From NCBI GenBank assembly GCA_014324045.1, contig JACOMY010000003.1, forward strand, positions 1-64,000: a stretch of 64,000 bases of DNA. Reading direction: 5' to 3'. Positions within the stretch are counted from its first letter, which is position 1. The number at the start of each line of letters is the position of its first letter. Below the pieces are notes generated by a model, which did not search any database, had not been told where the DNA came from, and saw only the letters and a list, made by a program, of their open reading frames with translations. The translations under genes and the position numbers were made by a program. Below, piece after piece: positions 1 to 7,610 of the stretch. The stretch is from Rhodospirillales bacterium (GTDB lineage Bacteria > Pseudomonadota > Alphaproteobacteria > Kiloniellales > JACOMY01).

Positions 1-405
1 TCTGGTTACTCCTCATGGTTAGTTCCGTCAGCTGCAATTGCAAGCAGCCGATCCGGATTTGTAGCTCTACATAAAACGCAGTTCCTGTCGAGCCCTTAAT
101 CTGACGAAAATGTGATCCTTGCGGATTGAGAACCGCGCCCGCGGCAGCAGCAGGGGTTCTGCCAAGACCCTTGCAAGCTGCCGGCACCGGGCTTGCATTT
201 CACCGGGCTTGCATTTCATGGGGGCCATTTCCTGAGCCTGGGCGTACAAAATTCCCGCGCGAGGGCCGGCGCTGCCCTGGGCTGGGGCAATCGCCCCTTT
301 CCAACAGGATACCTGTCCAAAGCGGACACTTGCCGAAAGTGCCTCGAAAAGCGTTTAGACCGTATGAAAAGTCCGGCTGTGCCGGCCGATTGGGAGGATG
401 ACCGC
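1..405. other. Upstream noncoding region of the fadJ-like gene
   Basis: No convincing gene is visible. A reading frame stays open upstream of the fadJ-like gene from about position 193, but it has no enzyme-family similarity and crosses a tandem repeat, so I treat it as untranslated. Positions 391-397 carry a good ribosome binding site for the ATG at 406. Confidence 0.6.
185..218. repeat. 16-bp perfect tandem duplication
   Basis: The unit ACCGGGCTTGCATTTC occurs twice head to tail (186-201 and 202-217), in noncoding DNA upstream of the fadJ-like gene. Its length is not a multiple of three. It is one of several similar slippage-type duplications in this window. Confidence 0.95.
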
Positions 406-2526
406 ATGAGTGATGTTGTAGCCTATGAGCGCGAGGGCGATATCGGCCTCATCCGGGTGACGAATCCGCCGGTGAATGCCTTGAGCCAGGCGGTGCGCGC
501 CGGGCTGATAGAAGCCTTGACGGTGGGCTATGCGGATGCGGCGGCCAAGGTCCTGCTGCTCTACTGCGGCGGCCGCACCTTCGTCGCCGGTGCCGACATC
601 GAGGAGTTCGGCAAGCCGCCGCTGGAGCCCGGCCTGGGGGCGGCGATCGCCGCCATGGAGGCTGCGCCCAAGGGCATCGTGGCCGCCATTCACGGGACGG
701 CGCTGGGCGGCGGTCTGGAGATCGCCCTGGGCTGCCACTTCCGGGTGGGCCTGCCATCGGCGAAAGTGGGCCTGCCGGAGGTGAAACTGGGCCTGATTCC
801 CGGGGCCGGCGGCACCCAGCGTTTGCCGCGCTTGTGCGGGCTTGAGGCGGCCCTGGATATTATCGCCACCGGACGTCCGGTGCCGGCGGCGGAAGCCCGG
901 AGGCTGGGGATTCTGGACGCCACGATCGACGTGCCGGACGCGAAGACGGCCGGTCTGACCTTCGCCCGCAAGGTTATCGAAGAGGGGCTGCCGGCGGTCC
1001 GGGTGCGCGACCGCAAGCTGACCGCCGCGCCGGCCGACCTCTTCGAGAAGACGCGGGCTGCGCTGCGGCGGCGGTCGCGCGGCCAGACCTCGCCTCTGGC
1101 CTGTGTCGATGCCGTGGAGGCGGCGGCGGCCTTGCCCTTCGACGAGGGTCTCGTCCGCGAGCGCGCCATCTTCATGGACTGCATGGCCTCGCCGCAGCGC
1201 GCAGCCCTGGTCCAGGCCTTCTTCGGTGAGCGGGCGGCCGGCAAGATTCCCGGGCTGGCGCCGGCGGCCGCAGCACGGCCGCTGAACCGGGCGGCGGTGA
1301 TCGGCGCCGGTACGATGGGCGGCGGCATCGCCATGTGCCTTGCCAATGCGGGCCTGCCGGTGACCCTGGTCGAGGCTACGCAGGAGGCGCTGGACCGCGG
1401 TTTGGCGAGGATCCGCGGCAACTACGAGGGCAGCGCCAAGCGCGGCCGCATAAGCCGGGCCGAGGTGGAAAAGCGCATGCGCCTGATCGAGCCGGCGCTC
1501 GAGCTCTCGGCCGTTGCCGGGGCCGACATGGTGATCGAAGCGGTCTTCGAGCAGCTGGACGTCAAACGCGAAGTCTTCGCCGAGCTGGACCGGTATGCCA
1601 AGCCCGGCGCGGTGCTGGCCACCAATACCTCCTATCTCGACGTCGACAGGATTGCCAGCTTTACCGCCCGCCCCGGCGATGTGCTGGGAATGCACTTTTT
1701 CAGTCCGGCCAATGTCATGCGCCTGCTGGAGATCGTGAAGACCGGGCGGACCGCCCCGGATGTGCTGAAGACGGCGCTGCAGGCCGGCAAGTCGATGGGC
1801 AAGGTCGCGGTGGTGGCCGGAGTCTGCGACGGTTTCATCGGCAACCGTATGCTGAAGTACTACCGGCGCCAGGTGAGCTACATGCTGGAAGACGGGGCCC
1901 TGCCGCAGCAGATCGACAAGGCCATCACCGATTTCGGTTTTGCCATGGGGCCTTGCGCGGTCGAGGACCTGGCCGGTATCGACATCGGCTACCTCAACCG
2001 CCGGCGCCAAGACGCAACCCGCGATCCCAACGAGCGCTATGTCGATCTCGCCGACAAGCTCTACGGCCTGGGCCGCCTGGGCCAGAAGACCGGGGCGGGC
2101 TGGTACCGTTACCAGAAGGACAGCCGCAAGCCGCTGCCCGATCCGCTGGTGGAGAAGCTGATCCTCGATGCCGCGGCCGCGAAGGGCATTACCCGCCGGG
2201 AAATCCCGGACGAGGAGATCCGCAGCCGGGTGCTCTGCGCGTTGGCGAACGAGGGTGCGAAGATCCTGGAAGAAGGGATCGCCTTGCGTCCGTCCGACAT
2301 CGATCAGGTCTGGATCCATGGCTACGCCTTCCCCGCGCATCGGGGCGGCCCGATGTTCTGGGCCGATGCACTGGGCCTCGGCAAGGTGGTTGCGGCGATG
2401 GCGAACGGGGCCCGGAAATGGGACCGGAATTCGGCGCAAAATTGGCAGCCGGCGCCCCTGCTTGCGCGTCTGGCAGCCGAAGGCAGCAGCTTCGCCGCCT
2501 GGAGCGAAGCGCGCGGGGAGGGCTAG
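406..2526 (+). CDS. fadJ: Multifunctional fatty-acid oxidation enzyme (enoyl-CoA hydratase / 3-hydroxyacyl-CoA dehydrogenase)
   Basis: A 706-residue protein combining an N-terminal crotonase domain and a C-terminal NAD-dependent 3-hydroxyacyl-CoA dehydrogenase, as in FadJ/FadB alpha subunits of beta-oxidation in the cytoplasm. The crotonase part shows VAGADIEEF (about residue 60), ALGGGLEIALG (about 98) and GLPEVKLGLIPGAGGTQR (about 122), with both expected glutamates. The dehydrogenase Rossmann motif AAVIGAGTMGGGIA lies near residue 295, followed by HFFSPANVM and two C-terminal 3HCDH-type domains. I chose ATG 406 because GGGAGG lies eight bases upstream and homologues begin near the sequence MSDVVAYERE. 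No thiolase (FadI/FadA) is adjacent, so its thiolase partner must be elsewhere. The symbol is by similarity; FadB and FadJ cannot be told apart from this sequence alone. Confidence 0.9.
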   Translation: MSDVVAYEREGDIGLIRVTNPPVNALSQAVRAGLIEALTVGYADAAAKVLLLYCGGRTFVAGADIEEFGKPPLEPGLGAAIAAMEAAPKGIVAAIHGTALGGGLEIALGCHFRVGLPSAKVGLPEVKLGLIPGAGGTQRLPRLCGLEAALDIIATGRPVPAAEARRLGILDATIDVPDAKTAGLTFARKVIEEGLPAVRVRDRKLTAAPADLFEKTRAALRRRSRGQTSPLACVDAVEAAAALPFDEGLVRERAIFMDCMASPQRAALVQAFFGERAAGKIPGLAPAAAARPLNRAAVIGAGTMGGGIAMCLANAGLPVTLVEATQEALDRGLARIRGNYEGSAKRGRISRAEVEKRMRLIEPALELSAVAGADMVIEAVFEQLDVKREVFAELDRYAKPGAVLATNTSYLDVDRIASFTARPGDVLGMHFFSPANVMRLLEIVKTGRTAPDVLKTALQAGKSMGKVAVVAGVCDGFIGNRMLKYYRRQVSYMLEDGALPQQIDKAITDFGFAMGPCAVEDLAGIDIGYLNRRRQDATRDPNERYVDLADKLYGLGRLGQKTGAGWYRYQKDSRKPLPDPLVEKLILDAAAAKGITRREIPDEEIRSRVLCALANEGAKILEEGIALRPSDIDQVWIHGYAFPAHRGGPMFWADALGLGKVVAAMANGARKWDRNSAQNWQPAPLLARLAAEGSSFAAWSEARGEG

Positions 2527-2861
2527 AACAGGGACTGGGAGCGGCGGCCCGGATTGCCAATCGAATCTCTGCCCCTTGTGTCCTGCACGAACGGGGCGCG
2601 CGCCTCGCCGCCGCCGGAGACCTGCCGCCGCTGCCGCGAAGGACGCAGCGGCGGACGATAGGCGGCAGAGCGGTGCAGGGCCGAAATTTTATCCTCTGCC
2701 ATCCTTGCGGAAAGTTTGTGCAGGCTCTGCACCGGATACGAAGCTTGTATGCAGACCGGTGCTGCCGGCAAGGCCGGGCAGGCGGAGCGAAGTCCGCTCC
2801 CCGGACCCTACTCACGCTAGCAACTCCGGTGAAAGTCCTGCTGCGGCAGCCGGGGAGGCTG
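2527..2861. other. Convergent intergenic region with GC-rich hairpin
   Basis: This gap lies between two converging genes (fadJ-like and mcd). No gene is supported. It contains one perfect hairpin (2625-2654, listed separately). Confidence 0.6.
2625..2654. terminator. GC-rich hairpin between convergent genes
   Basis: Perfect 10-bp stem CCGCCGCTGC / GCAGCGGCGG with a 10-base loop. There is no T tract on either side, so it is at best a weak bidirectional terminator. The position between two converging genes supports that reading. Confidence 0.35.
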
Positions 2862-4316
2862 CTAGTGCCCGCTTATCGGCGGCAAGGCCGGAATGCGGGG
2901 GCCCGTTACCTGCCTGGCCAGGCTTTTCAGGTCGGAGCCCAGGGCGACCTTGCCCTGCTGGGCGTAGTTCCCGCGGTTGGCATCGACCGCCGAGAGATCG
3001 TAGAGATAGTTCACCATCAGGCCATGGGCGAGGGTCAAGCCGTTGGCCGAGAGGTCGGCCCGCCAATTGATCCTCTCCAACCTGGCGCCGTTGCGCAGGT
3101 GAAAGCGGGCAACGGGGTCGAGGCTTTGCCCATCGGCGCGGCGGTCGAGCAAATAGCGCAGGCAAAGCCGCCGCAAGACCGGCTGCAAGACCTCGCTCAA
3201 GGCCGCGTCTGCGGCCCAGTCCGCGGTTTCCAGCGCCGCCTGCAGAGCGCGGGGGAAACTGCGTGCGGAGGCGACCGCGCCCTGCAGCTTCTTGCGCTCG
3301 GCCTCCGGCGTGATGCGGATCAGCAAGGCGGCCTGCTGCAGGGTCAGCCAGCTGGCGAAACCGGGCAGCGGCGAGAGCGTGGCGAAGGTCTTGAGGTTGG
3401 GGAGCTCCTCCTTCAGCCGGCCGACCACCTTCTTGATCAGCCACTCGCCGAAGGCGATCCCCGTCAGGCCCTTTTGCGTGTTGGAGATGGAGTAGAAAAT
3501 CGCCGAATCGCCGGCCGAGGCATCGACTAAGGGCGCGGTCTCGTCCAGCAGGACCTGAACATTGCCCGCCAAGCCCTCGGTCAGGGCTACCTCGACGAAG
3601 GCCAAGGGCTCATCGGGCATGCGGGGATGAAAGAGACCGTAGAGCCGCCGGTCGCTCTCCAGCCTGTTGCGAAGATCCGACCAAGAGCGAATTTCATGCA
3701 CGGCTTCGTAGTGGACGATCTTTTCCAGCAAGGCCGCCGGGCTGTTCCAGGAGATCCGCCGCACGTCGAGGAAGCCGACATCGAACCAGGATTCGAGCAG
3801 GGCCCGCAAGTCCCGGTCGAGAACCTTCAGCGCCGCATTCTCGCGCGCGTAGGTCAAGAGGTCGGCGCGCATATCGACCAGAAACTTGACGCCGGCGGGC
3901 AGGCTCAAGAACTGGGTCAGCAGCCGTTCCCAGGGCGGCCGCAGGGCTGCGCGCAGGGCCGCCTGTTCGGCTGCGCGCGCGCCTTCCTCCGCATTCTGCC
4001 AGGCCTCGATGGCGCCGGAAATCCCGGCGGGTTCGGCATCGAACTCCTGCACCAGGGTTTCGAGGAAGGCCCGCCGGCCGGCCGCATCGGCGTGCGAATA
4101 GGCTTGTCCCAGTTCTGCCGCCTTCAGACGGGCGGACACATCGCCGCCGCGCGCATCGAGACAGCCGGCCATCGCCTCCTTGAGGGCCGGCGCGGTTAAA
4201 GAGAGGCTCCGTGCGCTCAAGCCCAGGGTGCGCGCCGCGCCTGCGGCTATGTCCCTGAAGCCCCGCGCCAGATTGCCCCAAGCGCGTTCGATCGCACTCT
4301 CCTCGACCGTCTCCAT
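2862..4316 (-). CDS. mcd: Malonyl-CoA decarboxylase
   Basis: A 484-residue protein of the malonyl-CoA decarboxylase family, converting malonyl-CoA to acetyl-CoA and CO2. An N-terminal helical domain precedes a GNAT-fold catalytic domain. The family's Ser-His pair is visible: Ser in ATLSPLPGF (about residue 313) and His in FHLRNGARLER (about 403). The stretch FHPRMPDEPLAFVEVALTEG is also typical. I use ATG 4316, preceded by AGGAAGG, rather than an in-frame TTG at 4355. It converges on the fadJ-like gene. In alphaproteobacteria such genes serve malonate use or removal of excess malonyl-CoA; no matBC-type partners are next to it. Confidence 0.9.
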   Translation of the reverse strand: METVEESAIERAWGNLARGFRDIAAGAARTLGLSARSLSLTAPALKEAMAGCLDARGGDVSARLKAAELGQAYSHADAAGRRAFLETLVQEFDAEPAGISGAIEAWQNAEEGARAAEQAALRAALRPPWERLLTQFLSLPAGVKFLVDMRADLLTYARENAALKVLDRDLRALLESWFDVGFLDVRRISWNSPAALLEKIVHYEAVHEIRSWSDLRNRLESDRRLYGLFHPRMPDEPLAFVEVALTEGLAGNVQVLLDETAPLVDASAGDSAIFYSISNTQKGLTGIAFGEWLIKKVVGRLKEELPNLKTFATLSPLPGFASWLTLQQAALLIRITPEAERKKLQGAVASARSFPRALQAALETADWAADAALSEVLQPVLRRLCLRYLLDRRADGQSLDPVARFHLRNGARLERINWRADLSANGLTLAHGLMVNYLYDLSAVDANRGNYAQQGKVALGSDLKSLARQVTGPRIPALPPISGH

Positions 4317-4783
4317 GGCAAGCCTTCCTACCCTGCGATCCACGTTATCCCTCAATCTAGGCCCTAGTGTAGGCGCGGCCTCGCTGCGGCGAAACCGGGT
4401 CCAGCCAGCCGGTCCGCTTTCGTTCGGCGCTTTGCCGCATTACCGGTAATGTAACCCGGTGTACGGAAAGTTGTCCGCAGCTTGCGCTTCGAGGCGATGT
4501 CATGACAAGCGATCGGGCAGTACCGAAAGCCTGCTTCCCGGTCTTTCTCCCGCGGCAGGGTCCTAAAACCGGCAGGGCAATGCCATCGAGCCTAGGGTCC
4601 GGCGCCTTAAGCACTTCACGTCCCCTGCCTCTCGACGATAAGCTTGCCTGCAACCTCCGCGCTGCAGTCGCCAGCGCCGCCAAGGTCTGCTATCGGTTAT
4701 CGGGCGGTTCCGGGTCTGGCCCCGGTATCCGGTATGCGGGGCTGTGCGCCAAGGATCAGGATAACAGGATTAAGGAGTTCGAG
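4317..4783. other. Divergent intergenic region (mcd / lipoprotein)
   Basis: No gene is supported. It must hold the promoters for mcd (minus) and the lipoprotein gene (plus); I cannot pick a convincing -35/-10 pair. A 35-bp segment (4671-4705) is repeated imperfectly at 6370-6405. Confidence 0.5.
4671..4705. repeat. Dispersed imperfect repeat, copy A
   Basis: The 35 bases starting CCAGCGCCG and ending CGGTTATCGGGC match 6370-6405 at about 30 positions. Both copies are noncoding. Core shared text: GGTCTGC.ATCGGTTA.CGGGC. Confidence 0.6.
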
Positions 4784-5275
4784 ATGACGCTGGGGATGAA
4801 AGCGCGAGCGGTCTCGCGGAACCTGGGTCTGGTGGCCGGCTTGGGCGCCTTCCTGACGGCCTGTACGCAGCAGCCTTTGCCCGCCGCCGATCCGGCGCCT
4901 GCGCGCGCGCCGCCGCACAGCGGGCAGCCACAACCGGTGGTCGGCAGGGTCCCACCGCCAGCGGTGAGCGCGTACAAGCAAACGGCGGTACCGCAACGCA
5001 TCCTGGAGATCGATGCCGGCGGCTGGGCGGTGCCCGAGGCCGCTTCGGAACGGCATCGGGCCGATCTGCAATCCTGTTATGCCTTCGCCACTGCCCAGGT
5101 CCGCAACGACGCGCGGATAAACGACGATCGCTCGACCGTTTTGAATACGCGCAACGCGGCCCTGGCCGGCAATCTCTTCGCCTACGGCAAGGCAATAGGG
5201 CCCTATGCCAACAAGCAGCGCTTCGACCGGCTGTTTCGGGGATGTCTGGTCTCACGCGGCTACCGGCGGAACTAA
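4784..5275 (+). CDS. Small putative lipoprotein
   Basis: A 163-residue protein with a lipoprotein signal: charged N-terminus, hydrophobic segment, then lipobox LTAC with Cys27. The mature part begins with a Pro/Ala-rich linker (about residues 28-70) followed by a short alpha-helical domain with three cysteines or fewer. ATG 4784 follows TAAGGAG. I do not recognise a family. It is placed just upstream of the CinA N-domain gene (12 bp), probably in the same transcript, but nothing links the functions. Confidence 0.7.
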   Translation: MTLGMKARAVSRNLGLVAGLGAFLTACTQQPLPAADPAPARAPPHSGQPQPVVGRVPPPAVSAYKQTAVPQRILEIDAGGWAVPEAASERHRADLQSCYAFATAQVRNDARINDDRSTVLNTRNAALAGNLFAYGKAIGPYANKQRFDRLFRGCLVSRGYRRN

Positions 5276-5287
5276 GGCGATCCGGCC

Positions 5288-6058
5288 ATGATCGAAGGGA
5301 CATCTACCGCCGCACTCCTGCTGATCGGCAACGAGTTGCTGTCCGGGCGCACCCAGGACGCCAACATGGCGTTCCTCGCGGCACGGCTGGCCGAGATCGG
5401 CATTCCCCTGATCGAAGCGCGGGTCGTCCCGGACGTGACCGGGATCATTGCCGAGGCGGTCAATGCCTTGAGACCGCGGGTGACCTATCTCTTCACGACC
5501 GGCGGGATCGGTCCGACTCACGACGACATCACGGCGGCTTCGATCGCCCAGGCCTTCGGCGTGCCGCATGTTCTGGACGAGCGCGCGGCCGCGATCCTGC
5601 GGGAGCACTATCCGCCCGGAGAGCTGAACGCGGCGCGATTGCGCATGGCAACCTTGCCGCAAGGCGCCGAACTCATCGAGAACCCGGTGAGTAAGGCGCC
5701 GGGCTTCCGGATCGGCAATGTCTATGTCATGGCCGGTATTCCGAAAGTGATGCAGGCCATGTTCGAAAGCCTGAAACCGGGCCTGAAGGGAGGGGCGCCG
5801 ATCCTCTCCGAGAGCGTTACCGTCTACCTGCCGGAGAGCAAGGTGGCGGCCGGCCTGGCCGCCTTGCAAGAACGCTATCCCGGACTCGAACTGGGCAGCT
5901 ATCCCTTCCAAATGCAGAACAGGTCCGGGACCAGGCTGGTGGTACGCGGAACCGATCCGAAAGCCCTATCGGACTGCCGGGCCGCCATCGTCGCAATGGT
6001 TGAGGGACTTGGGGTTGAGGGACTTGGCAGCGAGTCCGCCCGATCTGATCGCCGCTAA
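5288..6058 (+). CDS. cinA: CinA N-terminal-type (MoCF/MPT-binding domain) protein
   Basis: A 256-residue protein made of the MoaB/Mog-like COG1058 domain that forms the N-terminal half of CinA; in CinA this part has been linked to ADP-ribose pyrophosphatase activity. The signatures LLIGNELLSGRTQDAN near the start and TTGGIGPTHDDIT (about residues 76-88) are typical. The usual C-terminal amidase domain is missing here and is encoded separately at 6626-7117 on the other strand. The C-terminus carries an in-frame 15-bp duplication giving VEGLGVEGLG. Ordinary start with AAGGCGAT upstream. Confidence 0.85.
   Translation: MIEGTSTAALLLIGNELLSGRTQDANMAFLAARLAEIGIPLIEARVVPDVTGIIAEAVNALRPRVTYLFTTGGIGPTHDDITAASIAQAFGVPHVLDERAAAILREHYPPGELNAARLRMATLPQGAELIENPVSKAPGFRIGNVYVMAGIPKVMQAMFESLKPGLKGGAPILSESVTVYLPESKVAAGLAALQERYPGLELGSYPFQMQNRSGTRLVVRGTDPKALSDCRAAIVAMVEGLGVEGLGSESARSDRR
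5998..6027 (+). repeat. 15-bp perfect tandem duplication in cinA
   Basis: GGTTGAGGGACTTGG occurs twice (5998-6012, 6013-6027) and adds five residues (VEGLG) in frame near the C-terminus of the CinA-type protein. Confidence 0.95.
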
Positions 6059-6135
6059 AGAATCGCAAGCCGCATGAGCGCAGATTTGCGGCAGCGCCGC
6101 TCCGGAGCAGCGCAAGTTCAACGCGAAAACTTAAG

Positions 6136-6172
6136 CCGCCGGCCGCTGCGATCGCGCAGCGCCAGCCGGCGG
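6136..6172. terminator. Long hairpin, probable terminator
   Basis: Outer stem CCGCCGGC / GCCGGCGG (8 bp) and inner stem CGCTGCG / CGCAGCG (7 bp) with loop ATCG and a three-base bulge. On the minus strand it is followed within a few bases by TTAAGTTTT, so it may end transcripts from tRNA-Ser; for cinA (plus strand) it lacks a T tract. Confidence 0.5.
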
Positions 6173-6369
6173 GGACAGATGCATTGCGGCCTCATGAACG
6201 CTGTGCCGGGCCAAGTCAGCGTGCGACACTGCGCACGCGAAGACTCCCTGCCGCATCGGCACCGCCGCCAAGAGATGCTGCGGCGGCACGTCCCCGCTTG
6301 CCATGTCCATTTCCCAGTCCGGATAGGCCGGATCGGAATCGGCGAGGCCGGGAGTTGCCGGCGCCGTTC

Positions 6370-6405
6370 CCAGCGCCGTTCGAGGTCTGCCATCGGTTAC
6401 CGGGC
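6370..6405. repeat. Dispersed imperfect repeat, copy B
   Basis: Imperfect copy of 4671-4705, located 25 bp from the 3' end of tRNA-Ser. The two copies bracket the lipoprotein and cinA genes. Confidence 0.6.
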
Positions 6406-6429
6406 CTGACCCCAGGGTCCAGCGGCAAA

Positions 6430-6519
6430 TGGCGGATGGGGTGGGATTCGAACCCACGAGACGGTTGCCCGCCCGGCGGTTTTCAAGACCGCTGCCTTCA
6501 ACCACTCGGCCACCCATCC
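6430..6519 (-). tRNA. tRNA-Ser (anticodon TGA)
   Basis: A 90-base tRNA on the minus strand with encoded CCA. The acceptor arms GGATGGG and CCCATCC pair fully; the anticodon loop CTTGAAA reads TGA; a long variable arm (CCGGGCGGGCAACCGTC region) marks a class II serine tRNA; the T arm has GGGTTCGAATCCC. It lies between the two separated halves of CinA. Confidence 0.97.
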
Positions 6520-6625
6520 CTGCCCCGCGCGCCGCTTGCAGCGGCGAGGTTGTCTATCGCAGGTCGGGGGCCGGCTCAAGGCCCGCTTCGGGTAATGAAT
6601 GTTTGGCTACTTGACTTTGGGCTAC

Positions 6626-7117
6626 TTAACCTTGGGCAGCGTCTTCGAGCAGCGTCAGGGCCAGAGCGAGGGTGGCGCGCCGAACGACGCTGCGGTTGCC
6701 GGGAAAGATGCGCTTTTCCACCCTGAGCGGGCCGCCGCGGCGGGCGGTCGCCAGATAGACCAAGCCGACAGGCTTGCCGGGAGTGGCCCCGCCTGGGCCG
6801 GCGATGCCGGTGACCGCGACGGCGAGGTGGGCCGGGCTGCGGACCAGAGCCCCCTGCGCCATGGCCCCGGCGACCTCCGGGCTGACGGCGCCCTCGCTGC
6901 CGATGAGGTCCGAAGGCACGCCCAGCAAGGCTTCCTTGGCGGCGTTGGAATAGGTGACGAAGCCGCGCTCGACCACGGCGGAGGAGCCTGGAACCTCAGT
7001 CAAGCAGGCGGCGATCAGGCCGCCGGTGCAGCTCTCGGCGGTGGCCAGGGTCAGGCCGGCCCGCCGGCAGGCGGCGAGGAGCTGTGCGGCCTGCTCTATG
7101 AGCGGCCGGTCAAGCAT
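6626..7117 (-). CDS. pncC: CinA C-terminal-type nicotinamide-nucleotide amidohydrolase
   Basis: A 163-residue stand-alone CinA C-terminal (PncC) domain, which in characterised relatives deamidates NMN to nicotinic acid mononucleotide in pyridine nucleotide recycling. The signature TLATAESCTGGLIAACLT (about residues 23-40) and GFVTYSNAAKEALLGV are clear. It overlaps pgpA by 8 bp and is probably the last gene of an ispDF-pgpA-pncC operon. Its usual fusion partner domain is the separate gene at 5288-6058, which points towards it from the other strand. Confidence 0.9.
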   Translation of the reverse strand: MLDRPLIEQAAQLLAACRRAGLTLATAESCTGGLIAACLTEVPGSSAVVERGFVTYSNAAKEALLGVPSDLIGSEGAVSPEVAGAMAQGALVRSPAHLAVAVTGIAGPGGATPGKPVGLVYLATARRGGPLRVEKRIFPGNRSVVRRATLALALTLLEDAAQG

Positions 7118-7610
7118 GGAAGGCGCCTTGAGCGAGCAGCAGAAGGGAGAGGGTGAGGGCGGCGTAAACCCCGGCCATAAGGTCGTCAGCCATGACGCCG
7201 CAGCCGCCGTCCAGTGCTTCCAGGCCGTCGCAGGGCCAAGGCTTCACCATGTCGAAAAAGCGGAAACAGAGCAGGCCCAGCGCCCAGTTGTGCCATTGCT
7301 CCCAAGCGCTGCTTGCGGCCAGCGGCAGCAGGGCGGTCCATTGGCCGGCGACCTCGTCGATGACCACCTCGGGCGGGTCCTTTTGGCCGGTGCGGGCAAC
7401 GTAGATGCCGGCTGCCCAGATACCGAACAGGCTGACGGCCAGGACGGCGGTCAACAGACTGTAAAAGCCCAGCCCCCAGGGACTGGTTCCCCAGACCAAT
7501 AAACCGGCGGGCGGCAGAGCCGCGAGCGAACCCCAGGTGCCTGGAGCCGGCCGCAGGAGGCCAACGCCGAAGACCAGCGCGACGGTCCTGGCGAATCCTT
7601 GCCGGCTCAT
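7110..7610 (-). CDS. pgpA: Phosphatidylglycerophosphatase A
   Basis: A 166-residue membrane protein that dephosphorylates phosphatidylglycerophosphate in phospholipid synthesis. The family motif PGTWGSLAALP lies near residue 22 and the conserved acidic stretch VIDEVAGQW near 82; about four hydrophobic segments are visible. It overlaps ispDF by 4 bp and pncC by 8 bp, so the three genes are translated as a coupled unit. Confidence 0.92.
   Translation of the reverse strand: MSRQGFARTVALVFGVGLLRPAPGTWGSLAALPPAGLLVWGTSPWGLGFYSLLTAVLAVSLFGIWAAGIYVARTGQKDPPEVVIDEVAGQWTALLPLAASSAWEQWHNWALGLLCFRFFDMVKPWPCDGLEALDGGCGVMADDLMAGVYAALTLSLLLLAQGAFHA

Larger units (their letters stand above)
6059..6429. other. 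Intergenic region between cinA and tRNA-Ser
   Basis: No gene is supported. It holds a strong two-part hairpin (6136-6172) and repeat copy B (6370-6405), both listed separately. Confidence 0.6.

Noticed and set aside
355-2439. Long open frames antisense to the fadJ-like gene (up to 694 codons), and similar ones opposite hppA, alaS, glyA and bamB
   Set aside because: They mirror strongly conserved genes, show Arg/His/Gly-rich composition typical of GC-rich antisense frames, and have no domains of their own.
2189-2815. Open frames on both strands across the fadJ-mcd gap
   Set aside because: Low-complexity Arg/Pro/Ala translations without a ribosome site or family resemblance.
6430-6519. tRNA-Ser as an integration site for a genomic island
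   Set aside because: Genes on both sides are core genes, no integrase is near and no duplicated tRNA end was seen.
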